Assembly: GCA_028281165.1 (NCBI GenBank)
Contig: JANQKI010000082.1
Coordinates: 1-64,000 of the forward strand
DNA from: Opitutaceae bacterium
Lineage (GTDB): Bacteria; Verrucomicrobiota; Verrucomicrobiia; Opitutales; Opitutaceae
Direction: 5' to 3'
DNA length: 64,000 nt
In this document: positions 44,242 through 53,405 of the stretch, in pieces
Numbering within the stretch: position 1 is the first letter of the stretch
How the letters are laid out: the number at the start of each line of letters is the position of its first letter
Translations under genes and position numbers: made by a program
Notes under the pieces: generated by a model
What the model was told of the DNA's origin: nothing
Seen by the model: the letters and a program-made list of their open reading frames with translations, nothing else
Databases searched by the model: none

Positions 44242-44285
44242 GATTTGCTCTTCGGCATATTCATTTCGCAAATTTGCTACCGAAA
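44242..44285 (+). repeat. Intergenic repeat copy B
   Basis: Partner of copy A (42776-42818), with two central mismatches and a one-base gap in the first 30 bases. It lies in the 267-bp gap after the GT4 gene and before the FkbM gene (about 220 bp upstream of its ATG). A TTTATAATT sequence follows it. Confidence 0.55.
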
Positions 44286-44464
44286 GCCCCTTTATAATTA
44301 GAAACTACCGTGGGACCTAGCAAGCCTCATAACCTAATCATTGGAATTTCCGTGAACTCGTTTAGAAACGCATTCGTGGCCTTCTTTCTGACGTCTGTGT
44401 CGCAGCCAAGGTCGCCAGATGTTCAGCGACAAACTCTACCTCCAACCACTTCTTAAACATTAAA

Positions 44465-45535
44465 ATGTCCGAAGAACAAAAAAATATGACTGCTTTGCTT
44501 GATGCACGTTTTCCATGGCTAAAACGTCTCGCTAACAAATTGGGAATCAAGTCGCAAAGCGATTGGCTGTTCGCCCGCTCTATTCTCAAATGGACCTACG
44601 ATCCCAAATTTCATTCACAGCTTCCTCCTCACCTCAGGTTTTTTGCTTCCTACTGCCGAAAAATGCCGGCGTTCACTAAAAATAAGCGAATTCTTTTCGG
44701 ACGACGGTTGTTCTCATTCCTTCTTTCCTTGAACGCGAGCAATACGACGTTCGCAAGTTTCCCTCTCAAATTCCGTAGTTTTAACACTTACCTCAACCTT
44801 AATGACCCTCGATTTCTCGCGGTGGGCGACGAGTTGATCTCCGGGGATATCCCATCTTTTTTACAAGAGTGGCTAGAGGAAGGAGACACATTCATCGATG
44901 TCGGTGCCAATCACGGCACTTTTTCTATCCTAGCCAGCGAGATCGTCGGTAAGACGGGGCACGTCGTATCGATCGAACCGCAGGCTCAGCTCGCTAAGAA
45001 TATCGAAAAAACGCTCGCCGCCAATTCATTAAGCACTTTCCAGGTTCTTCAAGCCGCAGTTGGAGACGAGAATGGAAAAATCGACCTAGTGGTCCCTGCC
45101 AGTACCTCGGGGGCCGCCGGCGTGTTTCCGAAGTACTCGGGTCTCGGACACCACTCCACTCAATCCGTCCCAATCAAGCGGTTCGACGACTCTTTTTCAT
45201 GGCGCAACTTTCCAGGGAAGACCTTCGTCAAACTCGATATCGAGGGCTCTGAACCCGCGTTCCTGCAAGGCGCTAAGGACATGATACGTACGCTGCAACC
45301 AACCATCTATATGGAAATCAATCCATCCGCCCTAAAAGCGGCTGGAACAAACAGTGAAGCCTTGATCGCGCAACTTAAGAGCCTTGGTTATAGCACGTAC
45401 AGGAATGCTGATTTAGACGAGCCACCACGACTTCTCGACTCGCTTGACATATCCGGATCTCCGGGCGGAGAAGATGGCGGTGAACAAGACATCCTTTTGA
45501 CTCGCGACATCTCTGCTGCGGCATCGACTGCATAA
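44465..45535 (+). CDS. FkbM family methyltransferase
   Basis: SAM-dependent methyltransferase, 356 residues. Motif I is TFIDVGANHGTFSILASEIVG (about 140-160), followed by HVVSIEPQAQLAKNIEKTL, and the FkbM signature FVKLDIEGSEPAFLQGAKDMI near residue 260. The family O-methylates sugars or polyketides; in a polysaccharide locus a sugar hydroxyl is the likely target. The N-terminal 120 residues are helical and basic, and may hold a substrate or membrane-interacting domain. The last residues are acidic and Ala-rich. Confidence 0.87.
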   Translation: MSEEQKNMTALLDARFPWLKRLANKLGIKSQSDWLFARSILKWTYDPKFHSQLPPHLRFFASYCRKMPAFTKNKRILFGRRLFSFLLSLNASNTTFASFPLKFRSFNTYLNLNDPRFLAVGDELISGDIPSFLQEWLEEGDTFIDVGANHGTFSILASEIVGKTGHVVSIEPQAQLAKNIEKTLAANSLSTFQVLQAAVGDENGKIDLVVPASTSGAAGVFPKYSGLGHHSTQSVPIKRFDDSFSWRNFPGKTFVKLDIEGSEPAFLQGAKDMIRTLQPTIYMEINPSALKAAGTNSEALIAQLKSLGYSTYRNADLDEPPRLLDSLDISGSPGGEDGGEQDILLTRDISAAASTA

Positions 45536-45622
45536 GCGTAAAGTCCAGAGTTTAAGAAACATCTTAAATATCCGAGGAACATAGAAAAGGCATCGGGAAC
45601 GAATGATCTCGTTTTAAATACC

Positions 45623-47233
45623 ATGAAAATTCTTGTCTTATTCATATTGGCGTTCGCATTGGTGCATTCCGCAAACGCCGCCATTCTTGCCACTGACGGA
45701 ACCTCTTCAGACGTGGCCGCCAAACTAGCGGCAGCTGAAGCTGGCGACATTGTAACGATTCCGTCCGGATCTTATACGTGGACCGCTGAATGCGATCCCG
45801 GTGTCGAGATTGCGGCGAACGTCACTTTGCAAGGCGCGGGGATGTCGAGCACGACTATCGTCGATAATGTGGACGTGTCCACGAATACAAAGCTGATCGA
45901 CCTGCGCATCGCCGACACAGGTACATTCCGCATAACTGGCATAAAGTGGGACGCTACCGGATCAGCCAGAATCCACAAGAAGGATGGAGGGACAATTGCC
46001 GTTAGAGGACCAGGAAATCTGAGAATCGACAACTGCCGCATCGAGGGAGGAAACGACAACTACAAGACACTCCACTTAGGAGAAGCCGTTTACGGCGTCA
46101 TGCACGACTGCATCTTCACAGCCGAAGGGTTCGACGGGGCCATATACGCCTACAACGGAAGAAACGAGCCTACAGATACTGATCCCAGCGAGCCAGACAT
46201 ACAAGGCAACTACGAATGGACACAGCCCACCGCGTTTGGCGATGGATCCTACTATTTCTACGTCGAAGACTGCCAAATGATTGGAGACACGCCAGGGGCC
46301 GGAGCGCGTCTCTACGATGGGTACACAGGAGCCAAGCTGGTAGTGAGGTTCTGCGATTTCGAGAACTATAGCATAGGCGAAACCCACGAGACGGGACACG
46401 CCAACAATGATCGAGGTATGAGATCGCGAGAGATCTACGGCAATCTGTCGACGACCACAGGAACCCACAATTTTCTAGGTATCAATCTAGCCAATGGCAC
46501 CGGACTCGTCTGGGGAAATGATTTCGGCGATCGCGTTTACAAGCACCAATATCGATTTCGAGTCACTCGCGGCGACAACGCTACTTATACTCAAAGCGCC
46601 TCTCCTACTGGGTGGGGGTACGCTGGAGCGGATTTCAACGGAACCGGCAGCGATTGGGACGGCGGCACCTTTAATTCGACCGACACTACTTACGGCTATC
46701 CTTGCCTCGACCAGACAGGGCGAGGGCCGGGCGATCTGTTATATGGCTACGGTCCGAACAAGCTGAATCTCGCAACAGGCACGTTAGCCTGGCCAAATCA
46801 AGCTCTAGAGCCGATGTATATTTTCGCCAACACGGTTATTGGTAGAGGCGATAGTGGCGCGGCAATAACAAACTCGCATCCGAATAGGATTCAGGCCAAC
46901 AGGGATTATTATTGGGACAGTGATGGCTCGCCTCAGATATCTCCCACATCTCCGTTCGATGGGACTAGCGGAGTGGGCTGGGGAACGCTAGCTAATCGCC
47001 CGACCACATGTACGCCGGGTGTAGCCTATTGGGCGACCGATCAGGGTTCTTGGAATACAAGCTCATCCAATCCATACGGAGTGCAGCAGAATGGAGCCGA
47101 TGGCGTCTTATACAAATGCACAGCCCCAAACACATGGACGCTTTACTATACCCCCTACACATATCCTCACCCTTTGCGAACAGTTGAGGATCCTCCTTCT
47201 TCTCCGTCCGATCTAAACGTTGCCCAGCCGTAG
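45623..47233 (+). CDS. Secreted right-handed beta-helix protein
   Basis: Protein of 536 residues with a clear signal peptide (MKILVLFILAFALVHSANA) and mature sequence rich in Gly, Asn, Thr and short beta turns. Repeated strands such as ITIPSGSYTW-like, NVTLQGAGMSSTTIVDNV, FRITGIKWDATGSARI and LRIDNCRIEGG match a parallel beta-helix seen in pectate lyases and adhesins. No catalytic residues can be assigned. It is exported, so it may trim, bind or depolymerise the polysaccharide made by the locus. No PEP-CTERM or other sorting signal is present at the C-terminus. Confidence 0.72.
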   Translation: MKILVLFILAFALVHSANAAILATDGTSSDVAAKLAAAEAGDIVTIPSGSYTWTAECDPGVEIAANVTLQGAGMSSTTIVDNVDVSTNTKLIDLRIADTGTFRITGIKWDATGSARIHKKDGGTIAVRGPGNLRIDNCRIEGGNDNYKTLHLGEAVYGVMHDCIFTAEGFDGAIYAYNGRNEPTDTDPSEPDIQGNYEWTQPTAFGDGSYYFYVEDCQMIGDTPGAGARLYDGYTGAKLVVRFCDFENYSIGETHETGHANNDRGMRSREIYGNLSTTTGTHNFLGINLANGTGLVWGNDFGDRVYKHQYRFRVTRGDNATYTQSASPTGWGYAGADFNGTGSDWDGGTFNSTDTTYGYPCLDQTGRGPGDLLYGYGPNKLNLATGTLAWPNQALEPMYIFANTVIGRGDSGAAITNSHPNRIQANRDYYWDSDGSPQISPTSPFDGTSGVGWGTLANRPTTCTPGVAYWATDQGSWNTSSSNPYGVQQNGADGVLYKCTAPNTWTLYYTPYTYPHPLRTVEDPPSSPSDLNVAQP

Positions 47234-47357
47234 GTCCCCCCATTTTTGCTCCTTTAGCTCAATTCACAAGAAGGTTTCGGCACACCCCCTACTGCTGCCA
47301 AAATACGATCAAGTAGCGGTTTGTTTGGAAGAGAATGTACAATATAAATTGATAGAG

Positions 47358-47396
47358 CAGGAGAACTACTGAGGAAAGTCCTCCCTGCCTCTTTTT
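47358..47396 (+). terminator. Candidate intrinsic terminator
   Basis: GCAGG...GAGGA-AAG-TCCTC-CCTGC followed by CTCTTTTT. The inner stem is five perfect pairs and the outer stem five more, with a bulge on the left arm. It lies 124 bp after the beta-helix gene stop and 116 bp before the next gene. It could also act as an attenuator. Confidence 0.35.
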
Positions 47397-47512
47397 AAGG
47401 GAATCAAAGGAAGAGAAAACCGTCCTCGGTCTTCACGTTCATTGCAGACTTTCGATTTATTGAACGGTCTCTTACACCACACGCTCTAAAACAAACATTA
47501 GTAGCATCCCAA

Positions 47513-48958
47513 ATGCCGTCGCCTCTAGCCCTATTATTGACTCTGACTCTGATTGCCTACCTCCTACGTCGAGATTGGAAGAAGGAGCCGCTCCCGTCAA
47601 ACGCCCTCTGGTTACCGCTTATCTGGCTACTAATCAGCGGATCGCGCCAGCCTGGACAGTGGCTATCGGGAGGAGGAGGTTTTGCGTCGAGCGCTCTTCA
47701 CCAAGGAAATCCGATCGACCAAGCAGTGTACGGAACACTTATCTTAGCAGGCGCTCTTGTGCTAGTGAAACGTCGTGCTCGATTTCAACAGTTTGCAAAA
47801 AATAATTGGTGGATACTTCTATTCTTCTTTTACGAAGGCATAAGTTTTATCTGGTCCGATTTCCCTTTTATAACGTTAAAACGGTGGATAAAAGCAACGG
47901 GCGATTTCGTGATGGTGTTCGTTCTGCTTAGCGATCCTTATCCAGTTAGAGCAATCATAGCCACGATAAGGCGATCAGGTTATGTCTTGATCCTTCTCTC
48001 GATTCTCTTCTGCAAGTATTATGAACACTTAGGTCGGTCGTTTGACAGTTGGGGTCGAAGCTACTACACAGGGGTCACCCTAGATAAGAATATGTTTGGG
48101 TACCTGTTATTCGCCTATGGTTTATTTTTCGCATCCGGATTAGTGAATACACTTCGCCAGAGTCCATCTAATCGCGCAACTAAGCGAACAGATATAGCGA
48201 TCCATGTCGTGTTGTTGGCTATAATCACCTGGCTTATCCCATACGCTGACAGTAAGACTTCACTTTTGGCGATGTTTTTCGGAATAGCTGTACTCCTAGG
48301 GCTACAGTTCTCTTCGGTTAAGCGGCGCTTTGGATCATTCTTGATAGCTGCTCTTTTCATAGGAGTTACTTCCAATATGCTTTTTTCAGTAAAGGGCACG
48401 GTTTTGGAGGCTGCTGGTCGCAACGCTACGCTTACAGGAAGAACCGGAATTTGGGAAGTCGTTTTAGATGTGCCTAATAACCCTATAGTTGGAACCGGAT
48501 ACGCCAGCTTTTGGCTCGGAGAACGCTTATATTATATGTGGGAATATTATCCACGTACTCCACTTCTTCAAGCGCATAACGGCTATATCGAAGTCTACAT
48601 CAACTTAGGCCTCATTGGCGTCTTTCTAATCAGCGGTGTACTTTGGACTGCATTTATAAAAGCACGACGAAGGCTACTTGATGTCCAGAGTACAACAGGC
48701 TATTCGGACTACACACTTTTTCAGTCATTTGGAATGGCATACATACTCGCTTATCCCGTCTATAACATTACTGAAGCCACCTTCAGCGGACTCAATTTTC
48801 TATTTATAATTTTCCTCATGCTGGCCTTTGATTGTCAGCACACCAGATACCATGAAAATTTATCTCAATTACGACAAGGAGATGGTCGCCGAGCAGGCAG
48901 CCGCGAATTGAGATTGGATCAAGTAAACAAGCAAGGAACGGTTTACCAGCGTCACTAG
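47513..48958 (+). CDS. O-antigen ligase/polymerase family membrane protein (WaaL/Wzy/ExoQ-like)
   Basis: Protein of 481 residues with many transmembrane helices, starting PSPLALLLTLTLIAYLL. A large loop near residues 300-365 (LTGRTGIWEVVLDVPNNPIVGTGYASFWLGERLYYMW ... AHNGYIEVYINLGLIG) carries the Arg, Gly and His pattern of the O-antigen ligase family PF04932. Such proteins either polymerise repeat units or ligate the chain to its acceptor; the two roles are not separable by sequence. The C-terminal 35 residues are hydrophilic. It pairs with the Wzx-type gene that follows. Confidence 0.85.
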   Translation: MPSPLALLLTLTLIAYLLRRDWKKEPLPSNALWLPLIWLLISGSRQPGQWLSGGGGFASSALHQGNPIDQAVYGTLILAGALVLVKRRARFQQFAKNNWWILLFFFYEGISFIWSDFPFITLKRWIKATGDFVMVFVLLSDPYPVRAIIATIRRSGYVLILLSILFCKYYEHLGRSFDSWGRSYYTGVTLDKNMFGYLLFAYGLFFASGLVNTLRQSPSNRATKRTDIAIHVVLLAIITWLIPYADSKTSLLAMFFGIAVLLGLQFSSVKRRFGSFLIAALFIGVTSNMLFSVKGTVLEAAGRNATLTGRTGIWEVVLDVPNNPIVGTGYASFWLGERLYYMWEYYPRTPLLQAHNGYIEVYINLGLIGVFLISGVLWTAFIKARRRLLDVQSTTGYSDYTLFQSFGMAYILAYPVYNITEATFSGLNFLFIIFLMLAFDCQHTRYHENLSQLRQGDGRRAGSRELRLDQVNKQGTVYQRH

Positions 48959-49097
48959 GATCGCCTGCTCAGGTCATCGACTGGCGAATTATTCAATAGA
49001 ATGATTCAGGCTAGGACTATCTTGCCGGCTCCTCTTGTTGGCCATATAGTAGCTAAAACATCTTTTTTGACTACTCTACTGTTCCTACACCCTAGTA

Positions 49098-50678
49098 ATG
49101 GATAAGAAATTCGTTTTCATCAATTCGATTACGAGTATCGGGTCTAGATTAACCCGAATGCTTGTTGGAGTGTTTTTGACTCCATATCTTCTTTTACATC
49201 TAAGTAGAGAGTCCGTTGGATTGCAAATTATCGGATATCAATTAATGCAATACTGCTTTCTTTTAAGCAATGCAGCAAACAGAGGATATTTACGTGTTTC
49301 CTCAACGCATTACGCAACTAACGACTTAAAGGGATTAAACAGAACTTTAGGGCAAGGATTAACCCTGATATTAATCGTCTCTCTACCTATATGCTTGCTT
49401 ATTGGAATATTCGTATTGTTTCCTACAGTCTTTCTAGGTGTATCGCCTGAGCTTGCAGATGAAGCGTCCTTTGTCATTGCCGCAATTGGCATCTCTTACT
49501 TCTGGGTAATGATAACCGACCTCTGGGCCTCCTCTCTTTTCATAAAGGAGAGGTTGTACATCAATGATATAAATGATTTACTAATTAGAACAGGATCTTT
49601 TGCAGTCCTCGTAATTGCTTTTTCATATACAAGTCCTTCAATAGAAAAATGGATCTCTATCAATCTCATTGTAACAATCTTAATAATATTGTTTTACAAA
49701 CTTCCCCGTTCAAGAAAATTGATTCCAGAAATTCGCATTCGACCAGTGTGGAAGAATCTTCGTGAAGCTACTCAATTGTTTTCAACAAGCTTTTATACAT
49801 TTTTTGGAACTGTAGGGTTTCTACTCTATTTCGCAACAGATTCCCTAATCATCAGCAATTTAGATTCTCTTGGCCCTGATAAAGTAATTGTCTACAATAT
49901 CGGACAGCGTTGGGATCCTATTATACGTTCGTTTCTGATGGCGTTTACCTTTGCGCTTTCACCCGGATTAATCAAAATTTTTGCCACGCAAGGAACAGCG
50001 AGAATTAAACATCATTTTCATCGCTCAAACCGAATCAGTTATTTGATGGCAATACTTCCCAGCGTTTGGCTGCTTGCCAATGCCTATCCGTTTATTTCCG
50101 TATGGATTGACGAACAAATGGCCATCGATGCTTCTCTCATAACTCAGTTGATGATGGTCAATTTGCTGCTTTCAGTTACAAGCGCTACGTCACACGCGGC
50201 ATTGGAAGCTACCGGCAATTTACGATGGCCTACAATTACAACGCTAATTGGAGGTGTCATTAATATTATTGGAAGCATCTTGCTGGTGCTCTACACAGAG
50301 CTAGGACTTTTCGGGGTTGCCATTGCCACTCTCGTCACTCTTGGCATTCGTACAACCATCACTACTCCTCTATTTATGAAGATCTATTTGGATATCGAGC
50401 TCAAGGATTATTTAATACACAGTTTAGTAAGGCCAATTATTCTTTTTCTAGTCACTCTATTGATGTCTTATTTAATTCTTAGCATACGAGAACCCTCTAA
50501 TTGGTTTGAAATTCTTCTGCATGCATCAACTCTCAGCATACTCTACTGCCCTTGTGCCTTTTTTATAGGCCTGACGAAAAATGATAGAGTTCATTTGCTT
50601 GATACTTTAAGAGAATTCTCATTTATAAAATACTTTATTAATAAATTCAAAAATCAAAGTTCAGGAAACCCTAAATGA
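49098..50678 (+). CDS. Wzx-type polysaccharide flippase (MOP superfamily)
   Basis: Protein of 526 residues with about 12-14 transmembrane helices, typical of the polysaccharide transporter family. It begins with MDKKFVFINSITSIGSRLTRMLVGVFLTPYLL. Recurrent loops such as TSFYTFFGTVGFLLYFATDSLII and LFGVAIATLVTLGIRTTITTPLFM resemble Wzx/RfbX. It would flip the lipid-linked repeat unit to the periplasm. The gene is strongly AT-rich. It pairs functionally with the ligase/polymerase just upstream. Confidence 0.88.
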   Translation: MDKKFVFINSITSIGSRLTRMLVGVFLTPYLLLHLSRESVGLQIIGYQLMQYCFLLSNAANRGYLRVSSTHYATNDLKGLNRTLGQGLTLILIVSLPICLLIGIFVLFPTVFLGVSPELADEASFVIAAIGISYFWVMITDLWASSLFIKERLYINDINDLLIRTGSFAVLVIAFSYTSPSIEKWISINLIVTILIILFYKLPRSRKLIPEIRIRPVWKNLREATQLFSTSFYTFFGTVGFLLYFATDSLIISNLDSLGPDKVIVYNIGQRWDPIIRSFLMAFTFALSPGLIKIFATQGTARIKHHFHRSNRISYLMAILPSVWLLANAYPFISVWIDEQMAIDASLITQLMMVNLLLSVTSATSHAALEATGNLRWPTITTLIGGVINIIGSILLVLYTELGLFGVAIATLVTLGIRTTITTPLFMKIYLDIELKDYLIHSLVRPIILFLVTLLMSYLILSIREPSNWFEILLHASTLSILYCPCAFFIGLTKNDRVHLLDTLREFSFIKYFINKFKNQSSGNPK

Positions 50679-51201
50679 GATTAGGCCTGTTTAAAGAAAA
50701 CCTAATTCAAGATTGACGGAAGACCTGACTCAAACAAACAACCCATTGAGAATGTGGGTATTAGTATAAACCAAACATTTGAAAAGTCTAAAATATTGAA
50801 TATTTAAGGGAATTGATTCAGAATTTGAATATAAAGAGCATCTGTTATTCAAAATATAAAGCTCAATCCGTATGAAAATGTGGCTATTGTCGAGATTGCT
50901 AGACCTGAACTGGTCCTTCTGCATGGAAGTCAAGGCCATGTAGGATAAATTGCAACTAGTCTCAACTGCTAATCGTTTTAAAACATTTAGAATATCTCGT
51001 TTAACATTGATAATTTGTATACAACAGTTGTAATACTCTGAATCTCTTAAATTTAAGATAATAAAATTAAATTTCTAAACACACAAGAAATGCGACATTG
51101 AAAAAATTTTCTTCATCTAATATGCGATAAATTTATTGTGCAATTGTTATAAGTTGACCATTAATCAGAATGGATTTCGACTTTCTAAATTTATCCCCAG
51201 A
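50679..51201. other. Long AT-rich gap
   Basis: 523 bp. A plus-strand stretch at about 50834-50945 reads protein-like (NPYENVAIVEIARPELVLLH) and stops after 38 codons; it has no start and no family is recognised. It may be a decayed remnant. A 69-codon minus-strand frame (50730-50939) overlaps it and looks random. Confidence 0.3.
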
Positions 51202-52137
51202 ATGAAAATATCGGTCGTAATCTGCACTCATAATCCGCGCGCTGATTATTTAGAACGCACGCTAGACTCTATTCGACAACAAAGAAATCCAGGCTGCGAC
51301 TGGGAATTGCTTTTCGTTGACAATGCTTCGAGCGAGTCTCATTCTTATATAGTTGAACTTGCACGGAGCTCTGGGCGTTACGTCCGCGAAGAAAAGCTCG
51401 GACTTGTGAATGCTCGAATGAGGGCAATAGAAGAAACAACAGGCGAATTGCTTGTTTTTATCGACGATGACAACGTACTAGCGCCATCCTACCTTTCAGA
51501 GGTTTTCTCAATCGCTCAATGCCATCCCGAACTAGGTGTGTTTGGAGCGGGTAACCTGATACCTGAGTTTGAGTCCAAACCTCCCCGACACATATTACCT
51601 CACGTTCATTTATTAGCACTACGACGCAACAAAAGAATCAGAATTAGTAGCGATTTAAATGACCATTCATCGATTCCATTCGGTGCCGGCCTTTGTGTTC
51701 AACGATCGATAGCAAATTATTATTATCAACTTTTGCGAAATCTAGATTCTTCTGAAGTGATCGGTCGACGAGGGAAGCGCTTATTTTGCGGTGAAGACGA
51801 CATAATTTCCTATGTCGCCGTTTATGCGGGCCTGAATTTCGGCATATTTCCTCAAATCGAAATAACGCACCTAATAGACAAATCAAGAATATCAAAAGAC
51901 TACATCATGCGACTCGTTGAGAGTCATGCCTATTCTCATGGTGTTATTAACTTCATATTAAAAGAACATATCCCGCTTAGACCAAAATTCATTGATTATC
52001 TCAAATCGCTTTCTCAAGTGCGCCACGGTCTCTTTGCCGCAAACCTCAAGTTCGCGCACATCCGAGGCAAGAAACTCGCTCGTAGTTTCATCTTTGATAA
52101 CCACTTGTCGCCAATAGACCTCGCATCGTTATTATAG
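51202..52137 (+). CDS. GT2 family glycosyltransferase
   Basis: About 311 residues from ATG 51202 (MKISVVICTHNPRADYLERTLDSI). The frame extends to a TTG at 51136, but the 22 extra residues look unrelated. GT-A motifs: LLFVDNASSESHSY, LLVFIDDDNVLAPSYL (DDD) and a later GEDDIISYVAVYAG, with an inverting type base expected. It is a cytoplasmic-face enzyme of unknown donor. A decayed methyltransferase remnant lies directly downstream on the opposite strand. Confidence 0.85.
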   Translation: MKISVVICTHNPRADYLERTLDSIRQQRNPGCDWELLFVDNASSESHSYIVELARSSGRYVREEKLGLVNARMRAIEETTGELLVFIDDDNVLAPSYLSEVFSIAQCHPELGVFGAGNLIPEFESKPPRHILPHVHLLALRRNKRIRISSDLNDHSSIPFGAGLCVQRSIANYYYQLLRNLDSSEVIGRRGKRLFCGEDDIISYVAVYAGLNFGIFPQIEITHLIDKSRISKDYIMRLVESHAYSHGVINFILKEHIPLRPKFIDYLKSLSQVRHGLFAANLKFAHIRGKKLARSFIFDNHLSPIDLASLL

Positions 52138-52138
52138 C

Positions 52139-52296
52139 TTAATACCTAGACCCTAATGCTGCATCAGCTATCTGAACTCCCTCGCCACAGCCTACATCTA
52201 AAATACTATTCGGGGAAAATCCTTAAATATTTCAAGAAAAGCTGCATTTGCTCCTTTAGTTGTATGCAAATTTTGAGAATGATTATATTCTATTTT
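52139..52296 (-). pseudogene. Frameshifted remnant of a class I SAM methyltransferase
   Basis: Minus-strand text reads YNHSQNLHTTKGANAAFLEI then FKDFP, and in the next frame SILDVGCGEGVQIADAALG followed by a stop. LDVGCGEG is SAM-binding motif I. A single-base shift near 52220 breaks the frame, no start codon is in frame (a stop lies just upstream) and everything after motif I is lost. It is convergent with the GT2 gene, whose stop is at 52137. Confidence 0.7.
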
Positions 52297-52386
52297 TCAT
52301 CAATCACTATATGATTTTTATATTTCGTTTGATCTTGAAGGGGGAAATAAATTTTTATACGATAAATAAGCCAAACTAGCTATTAA

Positions 52387-53385
52387 ATGAACTCGTCTCT
52401 TCAAACAAAATCCATCCCTGCAATTCTTCGTTTTGACGTAGAGCCAGACTTTCACGACGGTTCAGACACTTGGGAGGGCTTTGAGCGCTACTTCGACGTT
52501 GTTAATACGTTACGCAGCAACATGCAAAATCTAAACATAAAGCCCTTCAAGGCGTCTTGGTTTATTCGTTTTGACCCCGAAATTGAACGCCGATTTAGTT
52601 CAGGTGACTACATCGCTGCTACTTATGGGGAATTATTGAGGCAACTAAAAAAGAAGGGTGACGCATTTGGAATTCACATACACATGCACCGGTGGGACGA
52701 AGATCGCCAGGCCCTCTATTCCGATCATTCGCAACACGACTGGGCCCGACATTGTCTTCGGTCGTCGGTTGAAGTATTCAAGAAACACTTTGGCTACGCC
52801 CCAAGATTCATGAGCGCAGGCGGCTACTATTTTGAGAAGAGACTCATCGATGAGGCACGTCAACTAGGAATAGAGGTCGATGTTAGTATTGAACCTGGTC
52901 TGGACTCGAAGACTGAAGATCCTTCATTGGGAACCTACGTTGAAGGAACGACTTGCGATTACACGAATTTCCCACAACTACCCTACTACCCGTCCGACGA
53001 AGCTATACACAAGCCAGACTCGCAAAACATTCAGAATCGAATGCTTCTCATTCCGTTGACCTCATTTAATTATGAACACCACATGAAGCCATGGCACAAA
53101 AAGCTTGTCCGGAAACTCCTAGGGCGAACATCTTCCCATCTTCCTCTCAATCCCTGGAAGACTTGGAAAAGTCCGAAGACTTACTGGGACCTCGTAGAGA
53201 CTGCGATGACGGCGCTTCCGCACCCTTGCTTCATTATCGCTATTCGGACAGATTCGCCCAAATCTGAGACATTCCAGAGAGCCGCTTGCCTCCTCGACTA
53301 CTTACCTCAACATCCTCTTTCAAAACGATTGAGGTTCACAGATCCTCTTGATTCGGCATTTTCAGAGATCGCTCTTCAAAACTAA
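52387..53385 (+). CDS. NodB-fold polysaccharide deacetylase-like protein
   Basis: Protein of 332 residues. ILRFDVEPDFHDG (about 14-26) carries the two Asp of motif 1, and GIHIHMHRWDED holds an H-x3-H metal pair. PRFMSAGGYYFEKRLIDEARQLGIEVDVSI is the usual downstream strand-helix. It may remove N-acetyl or O-acetyl groups from the chain or a precursor. No signal peptide is visible, so it is likely cytoplasmic. It is the third member of this fold in the locus. The upstream gap holds the methyltransferase remnant. Confidence 0.78.
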   Translation: MNSSLQTKSIPAILRFDVEPDFHDGSDTWEGFERYFDVVNTLRSNMQNLNIKPFKASWFIRFDPEIERRFSSGDYIAATYGELLRQLKKKGDAFGIHIHMHRWDEDRQALYSDHSQHDWARHCLRSSVEVFKKHFGYAPRFMSAGGYYFEKRLIDEARQLGIEVDVSIEPGLDSKTEDPSLGTYVEGTTCDYTNFPQLPYYPSDEAIHKPDSQNIQNRMLLIPLTSFNYEHHMKPWHKKLVRKLLGRTSSHLPLNPWKTWKSPKTYWDLVETAMTALPHPCFIIAIRTDSPKSETFQRAACLLDYLPQHPLSKRLRFTDPLDSAFSEIALQN

Positions 53386-53405
53386 ATTATAGTCATTATC
53401 GAGAA

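Noticed and set aside
47371-47382. GAGGAAAGTCC match to the 5' signature of RNase P RNA
   Set aside because: Only the short motif matches; the downstream conserved segments of rnpB are absent. The stretch is better explained as the inner stem of a terminator-like hairpin.
50730-50939. 69-codon minus-strand frame
   Set aside because: No start signal, AT-rich random-looking composition, and the plus strand reads more protein-like.
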